From Cadophora sp. MPI-SDFR-AT-0126 (taxonomy: Eukaryota; Ascomycota; Leotiomycetes; Helotiales; Ploettnerulaceae): a stretch of 64,000 bases of DNA. The stretch lies in contig JAGMVK010000014.1 in assembly GCA_020747065.1 (NCBI GenBank), forward strand, positions 868,001 through 932,000, given 5' to 3'. Position 1 is the first letter of the stretch, and the number at the start of each line of letters is the position of its first letter. Of the stretch, positions 21,475-32,189 are shown one piece after another. The notes beneath the pieces were generated by a model that worked only from the letters and a program-made list of their open reading frames with translations, was not told where the DNA came from and made no database searches. Both the position numbers and the translations under genes were made by a program.

Positions 21475-24036
21475 CTAACCAGGCATAGGGAATGTCTTGA
21501 GCTCCATGATGCCAGCTTTGGTGACAGCGTAGAGAAGAGACCGATCAATGCGGGTTGCCCAATTCTCAGACAAGATCTTCCTCAAGATACCATTCGTGTA
21601 GCGGACACCCATGATGCTATTCAGCCACTGGCGAGTAGCGTCGTTAGCAGCAAGCCAGAGGTTTCTCTCGAAGTAGCTGTCGATGGTCAGGTACACGCAA
21701 TAGTAGACGACGAGATGCAAGAACATGCCGAGGAGGGTCCATTTGATGCTGGGGAGTGGCCTTGGTGTGAATACGTCCCAGAATCCTGGGATTGCGGCTG
21801 GAGAGGTACCGAATCCGTCACCGTTGGGAGGGCCTGGTGGGCTTTGGGGAGTGCCATTTCCGTCACCGCTGGGAGGGCCAGGAGGACCGAATTGGTCGCC
21901 TTTTCCGTCAGCAGTAGGAGAAATTCGATTGTTTAGATTCGCAGCTGCGTTGTCGGTGTTCGAGGATGATGCAGGTTGACGAGGGGGCGATGCTGGAGGT
22001 GCAAAGGCGATACTCTCTCGGTCATCTGGGCTAGTGGGAAGAGGTGTCAACAATGTGGCGAAATCGTCAGTCTCAGTGTCACCTGTTCCAGCCTGAGTAT
22101 CGTTGGGATCAGAGCCTTGAGGTGTACCGGTCGAGAAAGCTGAAGGATCAGGTGCTGAGGCTGCGATGGCAGAGTTCACCATGGCGTGTGGTAGAGAACC
22201 AGATTCTGGGAGATCACCAGACTCAGCTCCTTCGACATCTTCAGAGCCAGGAACTGGGATGGGATGGTTGCTGATTGGAGCGATGCCTCGGACTTCTTGG
22301 ACGAAAGATGGCCAGAGAATGCCGGTGAAATAGTTGAAGAACGCAAGGACAAGGACCAAGAAATCGCGTTCGATGTGTGACCATGAATGAACATCTTTTC
22401 CATTGAAGACGACCCGATCAACTTCCTTGATGATCTTGGGAGTTGCAGGGGCGGTTGTTACAGGAGCATGAATGTGTGGAATTAATTGGGATTCTGGAAG
22501 AATTGAGACTGAAGCAGGGCCAGCGGGAACGACAGTAACTTCTTCGACTGGAACCTTGATTTCAACTTCGATAAGATCAACTTGACGAAGCTTTTGGTCA
22601 AGGATGCGCTGGTCCTCGGCGATCTCTTCTTGCTCAGCTTCGATTCCTTCTTTGGCATTGGTGATGGTGGAATCCTCGACGTCGGCAGCACCTTCAGAAG
22701 CAGTATCAGACTCAAGTTCCTCGAAAGAGCTGCTGTCGCCATCGGGAGACGACAATCCAGAAAGTTGTTGGAAGAGTGTTTGGCTGACAGTGTCATTGAT
22801 TTCGGGAGCGACGTAAGCTTCAGGATGAGCATTGAACTTTGGTCCATCGTCGACAGACTCGTTCATAACGGTGACGGTATCCTGAAGGATTTGCTGGTGC
22901 GCGTAGAGATCCTCTTCAAAATGAGCTACCTCGCCGAGTTTTTCGTTCAGTTGCTCGATCTCAACTTCTCGTTTTTCGACGACCTTTTCAGTTCGCTTGT
23001 CCTTCTTCATGATCTCAGAATTCTCCTGGGCGACAGCATCTTTTTGCTCCCTGTAATAGGCAACATCTTTTTTGAGCTCTTCATTCTCATCTTTCAAAAT
23101 CTTGTTTAGTTCGATTTGTTGCGCGAGCTGTGGCTTCAGTTCCTTGTCGATCGTGGCTGTGGCCGCTTCAAGCTGATCTTCGTAGCCATTTTTACCACTG
23201 ATATCTCTCTCTCTAGCCTGAACCTCCGACTTGGCCTCTTTCAGATCCTCCTTTAATTTGGCAGAGACCTGTTGCTCCTCTTGATACTTCCGCTCGAATT
23301 CGGCGGCTTGTTTCTCGGTGCGCTCGATGTATTCCGAATTGCCGACGAGTTTATCTTCCGCTTTTTTGAAATCTCGGCGCAGTTCTTCGATTTCTGCTTC
23401 GAGCGCAGCAACGGACTCGGCGTTCGTTGGGGGCATGATGACAGGTTCCTCAGGGACGACGACTTGGAATGAGCTGTCTTCGTAGGTGGGGGACGTCTCT
23501 GGCTTATCAGAGCTTTCAGACTCCAGATCCTCTTCCTCAGAATCAGACAAAGACTCATCGGCTTCTACTTCCGGCGACTTTAATTCTTCGATCTCCGCTT
23601 CCAGCTCATCGTTGAGTACATCCGCATTTACCAGCTGCGAGGTAAGTCAGCGCACGGATTTTGATGGCTGTTGAATCAATTAAACATTGATTATACAGTA
23701 CGTGTTGTCACACGATATTTGTGTGACTTCCGGATTGGATTCGGAATGACTTACATCATCCTTGACCTTGTCCAACTCTGCCTCCACCTCCTTCAACTTT
23801 GCCTCCAACGTCGTCAACCGTGCCCTCAAGTCACGTTCCAATGCGGCCGCATGATAATTAGCCTCATCCCGGGCAGCATAGGCGGTAGTGCGTTGGGCTC
23901 GTAATTGGTCCACAATAGAATTAGCAAGATCGGCCTTTCTTTTCGACTCTTGGGTCTCTTGGATAGCCTCTTCGTATTTCGCCTTCCAGTCCACCACCGG
24001 GGAAAAGTTGACGTTTTCGGGGAATCTGAATGCCAT
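21475..24036 (-). CDS. Coiled-coil protein with C-terminal membrane segment
   Basis: Exons 24036-23755 and 23634-21475, joined by a 120-nt phase-0 intron (GTAAGT...CGCAG), give 813 residues. The first 40% is heptad-rich Glu/Lys/Ala/Leu sequence typical of long coiled coils (for example ERDLRARLTTLEAKLKEVEA and ALEAEIEELRRDFKKAEDK). The middle is acidic and Ser-rich. A hydrophobic stretch occurs at DFLVLVLAFFNYFTGILW, followed by a Pro/Gly/Asp repeat (GPPSGDGNGTPQSPPGPPNG) and a second hydrophobic stretch (WTLLGMFLHLVVYYCVYLTI) near the C-terminus. I do not recognise a named family. The layout suggests a membrane-anchored tether or scaffold, but that is inference only. Confidence 0.8.
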
Positions 24037-24857
24037 GGTGTTGGCTGTCTGTGTGGAAATTGGTTGATGAAAGGAATGGAAAGCAGGAATGAGTAGAAGA
24101 AAGAAAGAAATACTTGGCTCAGTGGAAAGCTTACCGTTAGCGACTACTGTACTGTATCCAATTCCTATTGTATTGCGTTCTTATTGTGCTTTCGGAAGTC
24201 AAAAAGTCGCTTTGATACTCTGTACTTTGCTATTGTCGAGCAGGACAATACTAGCCCTAAGCGAAGTCCCCCGCAAGTGCCCATGATGTAGACCATTTGG
24301 ATATGGGAGATGGGAAAATAGCACCTTTGGGATTGTCAGAGGAAAATCATGTTGAAATAAAGGTAAACGTTTATATCATGACTGTAGAACTGAATCGGCA
24401 GCTTGCAGAGGGGGAGGAATGGATGGGAGGCTCCGATCTGGGGATCTTGGAGTTCGAGAGCGATTCTGTTGACCTGAATCACAATTATACTTCATGGCTT
24501 CTATAATAGGAGTTTACAGCTGATGGTGTACAGGCTTAGATGGGCAGATTTTGATTAGCAAACTTAAAAATACCGTCTTTGATGTTGTCAAAGGGCAATT
24601 ACGGGATTCTGAATGCTAAATCAAATCTCGTAACTTCAGAAAATAGAATAGACAGCAAGACCTCCTACCCTCCTCTTGGCAAGACAGTACCTTCAGCTAC
24701 GATCTTTCATTACCTCCAGTTGCCACGTGCCACGCGATGCAAGCAGTAAAGTAGCGGTGTCTTATACATTGGCATATCTCAATATTGAAACTCCACGCGC
24801 TATGCAGAGCGATCCCAGATCTCTAGAACTCCCCAGCTATGTTCCGCCCACCCATAA
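24037..24857. other. Intergenic
   Basis: Promoter side of the coiled-coil gene and 3' flank of the Mcp1-like gene. No gene-like ORF. Confidence 0.5.
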
Positions 24858-25817
24858 TTACAAGTTGACAAACGGCACCTTTGAATATAGGTCGTCATAT
24901 GCCCTTCCAATCCAACCTCCCTCAAGACCGCCTCTCCCAACAACTCCTAAGCCACCCGCCATCCATAGAGCTCCCAGTGCGACAGCAATCCCATTGATAG
25001 TCCACCATCTCCTCTTCGCCTTCTTGTCATTTCCAACCGGAACCCATCCATTCCACCTCGCGATACCCCACACGAAATGCCCAGCTCCGACGGCGACAAG
25101 AGCCGCATACTCAGTCCCGGCCACAAAAGGGTGCTTGGCGAAGCCATGGCTCACGAAGCCCAGCCCTACATTTGACGATCCTCCCTCATATATCCACGGC
25201 AGTAATCTGTTGACAAACGAGTGTCCTAGTACCAGAGGTGTCAAGATATATCCGGACAGACTGGACCATGACATCTTAGGCCATATTTTCAGTCCTCGCT
25301 GGAAGCGGTCTGCCACCGAGATGTTGGCAGCGCCATAACGCGCAAGGTTGGCATTGCGCCTATGGATACGCAGACATAAACCCGAGAGGATATGTGTCGC
25401 GATTGGAAGGGTGATGAGAAGCGGCTCGAGGGGTATCGACTGATAATAAGGTCGGGTCAGAAGGAGGTAGGAGTCTGATGCTTGAACGGACCGCGTAAGG
25501 AGAGGTATGATGGATGTATTGGTGATGTGAAAAGATGCGAAGATTGTAAATGCATAGGAAGAGTATTTTTGCAGACGCGTTACTAGACTTGTCAGCGTAA
25601 GACGCAAAGATGAGAAGCGGAGCATACAGTAATAGACCGAGCTATGCCCACTGCCACTAAGTCCCAGAACGGCGGATCTTTTGGGTGGGGAGGGAGTCGA
25701 GGGCGGGTAGTCTTCAAGTTGCTTCTCTAATTCCGGCGGCGTATCGATAGGTGACGGATCTAGTTGTTGCAAAGATATGAATGTGTCTTGCGACGCCGTC
25801 GAGGCTCTGCGATCCAT
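24858..25817 (-). CDS. MCP1-like: Mcp1-like mitochondrial outer-membrane protein (DUF1691)
   Basis: Yeast Mcp1 is a mitochondrial outer-membrane protein whose overexpression suppresses Mdm10/ERMES loss. Exons 25817-25628 and 25582-24858 give 304 residues. Start chosen at MDRRAS, which has a near-ideal GACCATGG context; an upstream in-frame Met at 25865 is less likely. The 45-nt intron (GTATGC...CTAG) is a multiple of three with no stop, so the unspliced frame is also open; splicing restores VYYLTRLQKYSSY, which fits family members better. Several membrane segments follow: YAFTIFASFHITNTS, LLITLPIATHILSGLCLR, and the C-terminal INGIAVALGALWMAGGL. HSFVNRLLP and SVADRFQRGLKIWP are typical blocks. 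It is divergent with the C2H2 gene, 181 bp apart. Confidence 0.85.
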   Translation of the reverse strand: MDRRASTASQDTFISLQQLDPSPIDTPPELEKQLEDYPPSTPSPPKRSAVLGLSGSGHSSVYYCMLRFSSLRLTLTSLVTRLQKYSSYAFTIFASFHITNTSIIPLLTRSVQASDSYLLLTRPYYQSIPLEPLLITLPIATHILSGLCLRIHRRNANLARYGAANISVADRFQRGLKIWPKMSWSSLSGYILTPLVLGHSFVNRLLPWIYEGGSSNVGLGFVSHGFAKHPFVAGTEYAALVAVGAGHFVWGIARWNGWVPVGNDKKAKRRWWTINGIAVALGALWMAGGLGVVGRGGLEGGWIGRAYDDLYSKVPFVNL

Positions 25818-25998
25818 GGTCAATGAGGTTGTGGCAGTATTCGAGAGCTCGAGGATTGTCAACACCAGGACGATGCTTGGTCGGTAGATTTAAGCTTAAA
25901 TTGTGGTGGGTGGACCTCGGAAACTGCAGATCCACAATTTTGCTCGACGACATCGTCAGAACACACCTCTCGATAACGAGAGATTCCAAGAGTACAAA

Positions 25999-26593
25999 AT
26001 GCCTCCGGTACGTAGATACTCTCGAAAGTCCTTGGGATCATAGCTAACAACACAGCGTGGCTTCACGAACCCTGCCCCCAAAACCGAAAGCGCCCGCGAA
26101 GCAGTGCGGTCCTTCTACTGTCAGTCTTTTCCCCTCCACTACCCCGCACAAGCTCACACCTCCAGGCGAACTATGCAGTAAAGGCTACGCGCGTATGAAC
26201 GAATATGAAGCCCATCTCTCTTCCTACGACCACTCGCACAAGCAGCGCCTAAAAGATATGCGGCAGCTCACTCGCGATCCACTTGCATCCTCCAAAGCCC
26301 GAAAAGCTGAGGCGAAAGCCAATTCACAGTCCGGACTCATATCGATAAAGCTGGGTGATAGTGGCAGTAGTGGTGGAGGAGGTGGAGGTTTCAAGAAAGC
26401 TGGATTCAAGAAGGCAGGATTCAAGAGTGCTTTTGCGCCGATTGATGGGGAGGTCGTGAAGGAAGAGGAGAAGGCCGAGATAAAGGAGGAGAGAGATGAC
26501 TTGCCAGGTAGACTGAGGATTGTGGACCAAGGCGAGAGCGATACGGAGGATGAGGGGTATGAGATGTATGATCCAAGGCATCCGACGGATTGA
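25999..26593 (+). CDS. C2H2 zinc-finger protein, GPATCH8/ZNF804 type
   Basis: Three exons: 25999-26007 (only Met-Pro-Pro), 26056-26119 and 26166-26593, 166 residues. Introns are GTACGT...ACACAG with a perfect GCTAAC branch site, and GTCAGT...TCCAG (46 nt). Splicing restores FYCELCSKGYARMNEYEAH followed by LSSYDHSHKQR, a single C2H2 finger of the type found in human GPATCH8 and ZNF804A. Unspliced, the first cysteine pair is lost, so the short intron is well supported. Downstream are a Lys/Ala-rich helix, a Gly run with FKKAG repeats, and an acidic C-terminus. A nuclear RNA-processing role is inferred from the animal relatives; it is not shown by this sequence. Confidence 0.85.
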
Positions 26594-28054
26594 AGGGATG
26601 TTATCATGACAAGACTTCTTCCACGACGTCAGGTCACGGCATATCTCGGCCATATCAGTCAACATAGCGTATAATTCGAGCTCTTTGGAGGGGAAGCGAG
26701 GATGAGGCCGCATATGTATGCGTGGGCGTACTTCTCATCCATGAGGTGATGTGCACGATTCGAGGCATTCATGGTCCGCTTCCATGCTCTGCGAGGAGGA
26801 AAGGTCCTGACACTACCTACCTCCATAGGGGTTATACCAAGGATAGAAGATGTTATGTCAGCTAGACCGAAAAATCTGTCTTCATCACTATCAATCGAAC
26901 CTAATGCCGATATCTCTTCACAAAATTAGGAGCCTATTGATGATATTGTTGTGGGACAATTGTTTTAATGCATTGCCTTGAACGCCAGTCTTTTGCGAGG
27001 CACGCCGCACCAGACCGTTGCTATCGACATTTTGATGTTGGTTCTCAGCAATGATTATCTTCTCAAACAACGGAATCTCAACGACCAGTTTCTCCAAGGC
27101 CTTACATCCCTAAACCAGAAACGCCAAAATATTGCGTATTGCAACACGTCGAGTTTGCTCGTGATATCTGGGGCTACCGAGAAGCTCCTGGGGTTTTGTC
27201 GCACTAAGGGACTGCTTCGTGAAGAAGCTTTTCTGGTGTGGGTATTGAGTCACCGAACATGTTAAGGCCCTGCCTATGACAATTTCTCCGTATGACATCT
27301 GATCAACAACCGAGTTCGTCGACTTGGCACAAATTGTCTGGTGAATGCTATTTACATCAGAAACAGTGCCACACATAACAACCTCTGAGTAATATCATGA
27401 AACTTTACGGGCATTCAGTCAGTCACACCCTACGAAGTCGATACAAACTACCAGTGTAGTCCCGTGAGCCTAATGGCTGTATTGAATCCTCTATTTTGAT
27501 TATTGCAGCGCTATGAGCAGAATCAGCTTGTAGTTTGTCATTTGCGTGTTTGTTCGCACCATCACCTTTCACAAATAGAGTGAGGTCATGCTGCTGTTAT
27601 CATGCCAATCAAAATCACCTGAACTTTTGCCAATTTACATGTAAAGATATAAGTTTAGCTAGTATTACCTTATTTCGTCTGTTGCGATCAATCTTGGATT
27701 CACATTTAAAGGGTCAAGATCTACGATTGAGTTATATAGGTAAGGAAATGTAATCTTGCCACTATCTACCTCTCAGTCTTCTCGTAAAACAAGCCGTATT
27801 CATCCAACTGGAATATTCACGCGGAGGATGAATCCATTCACCAATACCCAATATGTCAAAGGTCGTCAGCTTCACCAGCTTGGCTGTGAATGTCACAGCA
27901 CTTCTCATTTCTTACATTTTAGCGAGGCCGCATCTTTAACAGTCATAAAAGCTCGACTCTAGATTGCTCGATAAGATCCTCGACAGACATCAATACCGCC
28001 TTTCGACATTGAAGATTCTATTTCTGAAGCAACACATTCCACTTTGCACTCACA
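26594..28054. other. Intergenic, no gene seen
   Basis: Short ORFs only (up to 95 codons), none with recognisable content. Locally AT-rich but without the strong CpA depletion of the right-hand compartment. Confidence 0.5.
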
Positions 28055-29112
28055 ATGACGATTTCATCAATGCCTTCCTTGGGGCACTATTCTAACAGCA
28101 TTACCCAGCCTCATCCATATGCATTTCCATGAGAGACACTACCCTACGAGATTCGAGACAAGATCTTCGCGGAGATCGAGGACGACTATTATATGACAAG
28201 CTACTTCTGTTGGAAGGGCAACATGCCAGCTCTTGTTGTCGCTCTGAGACCCCTGAAAGTCTCGTACAGCCATGTACTTGAGTGGTTGGCGAAGTTTTCT
28301 GGTCGAGTGGTTATGCAGTCGTATGTTCATATATCCACAATAGCCCGCAGCTTTATCTGTCCCAGGAGCTGACTTTGCAAACAGGTGGTATGGGTACGAC
28401 CTTAGCGACTGGCTGGAGACTTGAACTTCAGGTCATCAGAACATTGCATATCGAGACAAGGTACATGAATTCATGGCCAATGTGTCATTCGTTCCTGAGA
28501 ACATTGCTGACCATGAACTCTCTTAGTGACCTGGCTGACTGGATTAACTCCATTTTCGATGCGACAACCGGAACACGGCACAGCGGTTTTCAGAAGCCTA
28601 AATTCATGACTACACCTCTTCGGAGCGCGACTAATCTCCGCGAGGTCTATCTTGAATTCGATCTGGATAATAGCGTCAACCAATGCTATATGTCTCCCTT
28701 CATTACCCAATGGCCCCTGTGGCTCGAGGGCTGTACTGCACTTTCTGTCGTAACAGTAGAGATTCCGATTGCCTCTTGGATGGTCACATCTGAGTCTCGA
28801 AAGCGTAACCTTGATGGCTTGGTCAAACGCATCGCTCAGAAAGTTGGCGTTCAAGGTCAATTCATAGAGCAAATCGGCGAGCGATTCCATGAATATCGAG
28901 AGGTGTGGAAGTGGGAAGCTCCTGCTGGTACAGTTATGAACTGGGCACAAGACATTGGACGCGAGTGGCACAACTCACGGGAGGAATGCATAGATTGGAC
29001 AGCTGGGCCAGTTAACATTATGGACGAAGTCCGCAACATTCGGCTTGAGGAGTGTAGTGATGAATTCGTATTGGTGGAAGAATCTGACGAAGACGAAGAT
29101 CTCGAAATCTAA
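28055..29112 (+). pseudogene. F-box-like (2EXR-type) fungal protein with in-frame TGA
   Basis: From ATG 28055 the frame reads into AFP, a TGA at 28130-28132, then ETLPYEIRDKIFAEIED, a pattern typical of the F-box-like start of many fungal proteins (LPxEIRxKIY). A possible intron from GTATGT at 28321 to an AG at 28418 or 28439 keeps phase and joins to RTLHIETRYMNSWP, continuing open to TAA at 29112 with an acidic tail (EESDEDEDLEI). The body (NLREVYLEFDLDNSVN, WPLWLEGCTALSVVTVEI) resembles this family. The stop in front of the motif may be a nonsense mutation, or translation may begin elsewhere. The acceptor is uncertain. Function unknown. Confidence 0.45.
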
Positions 29113-29767
29113 TTAACGACAATGGGAGTTATCACTGTCCAGTATTGAGATTACTTCTTTGGGGTAGATTGCGGACTGTATCTCCAGAGTTAGTGCTATA
29201 ATTCATTGATCCCCAATTACCTCTTGCCGTATGAGCACAATTTTTCATGGTGTGGCAGAATGCGTGAGCGAACTGATGAAGAAAGTCTGCGGGGCAAGCT
29301 TCTCATAGGTCTTGTTGACAGTCTAAGCGAGGTGCTCCTTCCAATGGTACAGTGGACAAGACGTCAGACGTCTCGAGACATAACGCCTCATTGCACTTTA
29401 AAATACAAAAGGCTTTAGCAAACCAGAGACATTCGCTTCCACTGCTCCAAAACAATTATTCAAGGTGCATCACGCCATCACATGTGACGCCCCTGTTCCC
29501 GCCTCGCTTCTTGGCCTGTATTTTTATTCGCTAAGGCGGCCGCCATTGTGCATGACGATATTGTGTGGGTTTTGGCATCATTTTCTTTCGTCTGCGATCC
29601 ACTCTTGGCTCTGCATGCATGCAGTCCAAGTCTTGGGAATGGCATGCTTCCTCGAGACAAGATCCATATAAGCTAGTGCTTGTCCAAAATCTTCTTCCTA
29701 CACCTACACACTTTGTCTGTCTGCTGTCTGGTTGCTTCAATTTCACGACTGACGCAAAGGCGACAAC
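29113..29767. other. Intergenic, permease promoter
   Basis: No gene-like ORF. The last 80 bases before 29768 are C/T-rich, as for a fungal leader. Confidence 0.45.
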
Positions 29768-31425
29768 ATGTCGGGTCTTCCTCAGAAGAATGACTACGAG
29801 GAGGGTGTACAGAGGCACCATGCACCTCCTCAGGAAATCGACCCAGAGAGTGGAGTCAAGCGAGGCCTCAAGACTCGGCATCTCAGTATGATGGCTCTGG
29901 CAGGAATTATAGGACCAGGTCTCCTCGTTGGATCAGGCGGTGCTCTCGCAAGTGGTGGTCCAGCTTCACTGTTGATCGGATTTGGTGTCATCGGAATTAT
30001 CGCTTTCAGCATCATGCAATCCCTTGGAGAAATCACGACTCTATATCCAAGCGGTGGAGCATTTACTACTCTCGCCGATCGGTTCGTTGACAAGGCTTTT
30101 GGGGTGGCTGTTGGCTGGAATTACTTCATTATCTGGGCGGCTGTCCTGGCAAATGAGTATAACACAGTTTCGGCAATTTTCGTCTTCTGGAGCGATAAGG
30201 TCCCTCTGTGGGGTTACTTTCTATTATTCTGGTTCTTCTTTTTGGCCTTCCAGCTTTTGGGTGTCGAGACCTTTGGGGAAGCAGAATTTTGGCTTGCGTA
30301 AGTTATTTTTTTGCTGGTATGAGTACGTGGCTGATATTCTACAGACTTCTGAAGCTCATTGGATTGGTCGCATACTTTTTCTTCTCCATTGTCTATGCTG
30401 CAGGTGGACTCAAAGGCCAAGATTCAGCTTTAGGATTTCGCTACTGGCACAATCCAGGTGCATTCGCTGATGGATTTCGTGGAGTTGCCAAAGTCTTTGT
30501 CTTCTGCTCAACATTCTATGCTGGCGTTGAGTCTGTTGCTGTCGCTGCGACCGAGACCAGGAATCCAAGACGTGCTGTCCCGCTTGCAATTCGTCAGGTT
30601 TTCTGGCGTATCGTGTTTATCTACATGGGCTCGGCGTTCTTCTTCGGATTGACTTGTCCATCAAATGCCGAGGGCCTGATTAAGGGTGGAAGTAAAGCTC
30701 TCAAATCCCCCATGACGATCGCTATTCAGAATGCTGGCTGGGAAGGAGGAGTGCATCTGATCAACGCTTTTATCTTCGCTACTTGTCTCTCGGCGGTCAA
30801 CAGCTCCATCTACATCGGATCTCGAACAATTCTTTTCATGGCCCAAGACGGCAAAGCACCAAAATTCCTGGGCTTCACAGACAAGCGAGGTGTACCAATC
30901 TACGCCATCGTTTTTACCAACCTATTCGGTGCTCTTTCCATGATGAATGTCAACACTGGAGCTGGAGCAGCTTACGGTTATATCGTCAATCTCAGCGGTG
31001 TCTCTACATTCCTCGTCTGGGGAGCCATCTCATTCATTCATATCCGATTTCGTCGAGCCTGGTCCCTTCAAGGGCGAAGCGTGAACTCCCTTCCATTCAA
31101 ATCATTCCTGTATCCATACAATGCTTACTTCGGACTCATTGCGAATATCTTTCTCGCATTCGTGCAGGGCTGGACGACTTTAGCTCCCTTCAACGCTGGG
31201 AATTTCGTCGATGCGTATATCCTCCTTCCACTGTTCCCGATCATATACTTTGGGTACAAGTTCGCTTACAAGACGATTTATTGGGATTTGAATGATATTG
31301 ATCTGGATTCCGGCAGGAGAGAGGATTTAGATTCGCAAGTTGAAGCAGAATATCTTTCCGGATCAGAGGAAGCGTCAGATGGCGCGAAGCAGCCTTTTTG
31401 GAAGAGACTAGCTAGGAATTTTTGA
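29768..31425 (+). CDS. Amino-acid permease (YAT family, APC superfamily)
   Basis: Plasma-membrane amino-acid/proton symporter. Exons 29768-30297 and 30345-31425, joined by a 47-nt GT-AG intron (GTAAGT...CTACAG) in phase 2, give 536 residues. A hydrophilic N-terminus ends in GLKTRHLSMMALAGIIGPGL, the signature start of TM1 in fungal YATs. About twelve membrane segments follow, with typical blocks such as GEITTLYPSGGAF, FYAGVESVAVAATETRNPR and NSSIYIGSRTILFMAQDGKAPK. The C-terminus is acidic and Ser-rich, then KQPFWKRLARNF. Substrate cannot be told from sequence. No nearby metabolic genes suggest one. Confidence 0.92.
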
Positions 31426-32189
31426 GCATTAGGTTTAATCTGAGCGGACTGAGGCTTGATTTTGGGCGTGGCCTTGAGGGTTAGGGAGAATGTGCCGAAT
31501 TGAGCGAGCGTGGTGGTGGATTGGAGAATCCTAAATAAAGAGTATTACAACCCTATTATTGTCTTCAGTTTCTGCAAACGAGAGTGTGAAGCTTACGCTT
31601 TGAAGATGGCTTCGCTGGCGTTTTCGAAAGTACGGCAAAATTTTCCGCTCGCGTGTAGACAAGGTCAACAATCATGATCTGAACCGAGGTAAAACGGACA
31701 TTGCCCTCAAATACGCATACCCGAATCTGGCAAAGTCCGATGTGATCTTTTGGATCAATTGCGAGACCGCAGGGGCTTTGAAGACACCCTTTTTTGCTTT
31801 GCTTTGCTCCCGTCTCGCCTGTCTCGTCGGCGAACGTAACCAACCGCCGACTCTTATTTCCAGTCCAGCATCGGCAATGGCTCGTATCCAACATCTTCAT
31901 CTCCATACTGGCGGTCGAAACATAGGTATTGTCTTCCAATTGAACGAGAAGGTTGTTGTAGCCTGGAGTATTGGCAACGAAGTTGGTGAACAGACTACTG
32001 CAAATGGATCTGTTATGGCTCGAAAGTTGCACGACGCTGGCAAAGAGGAAAATGGCGGAACCGTCATCACAATGGATAATTTCACGACATCGATGTCCCA
32101 GCTCACAAGTTACTGAAGAATTGTTGAACACAAACCGAAGAAGAAGCTCGACCTCTTGAGTGATTATTAAATTCTGGCATGAATACATA
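31426..32189. other. Intergenic; overlapping ORFs of uncertain status
   Basis: Two overlapping frames are open, 31565-32188 (minus, 207 codons) and 31742-32116 (plus, 124 codons). Neither has a motif, membrane segment or splice support, so neither is called as a gene. Confidence 0.45.

Noticed and set aside
31565..32188. 207-codon minus-strand ORF overlapping a 124-codon plus-strand ORF
   Set aside because: Neither shows motifs, introns or a plausible start context; overlapping frames suggest chance openness.
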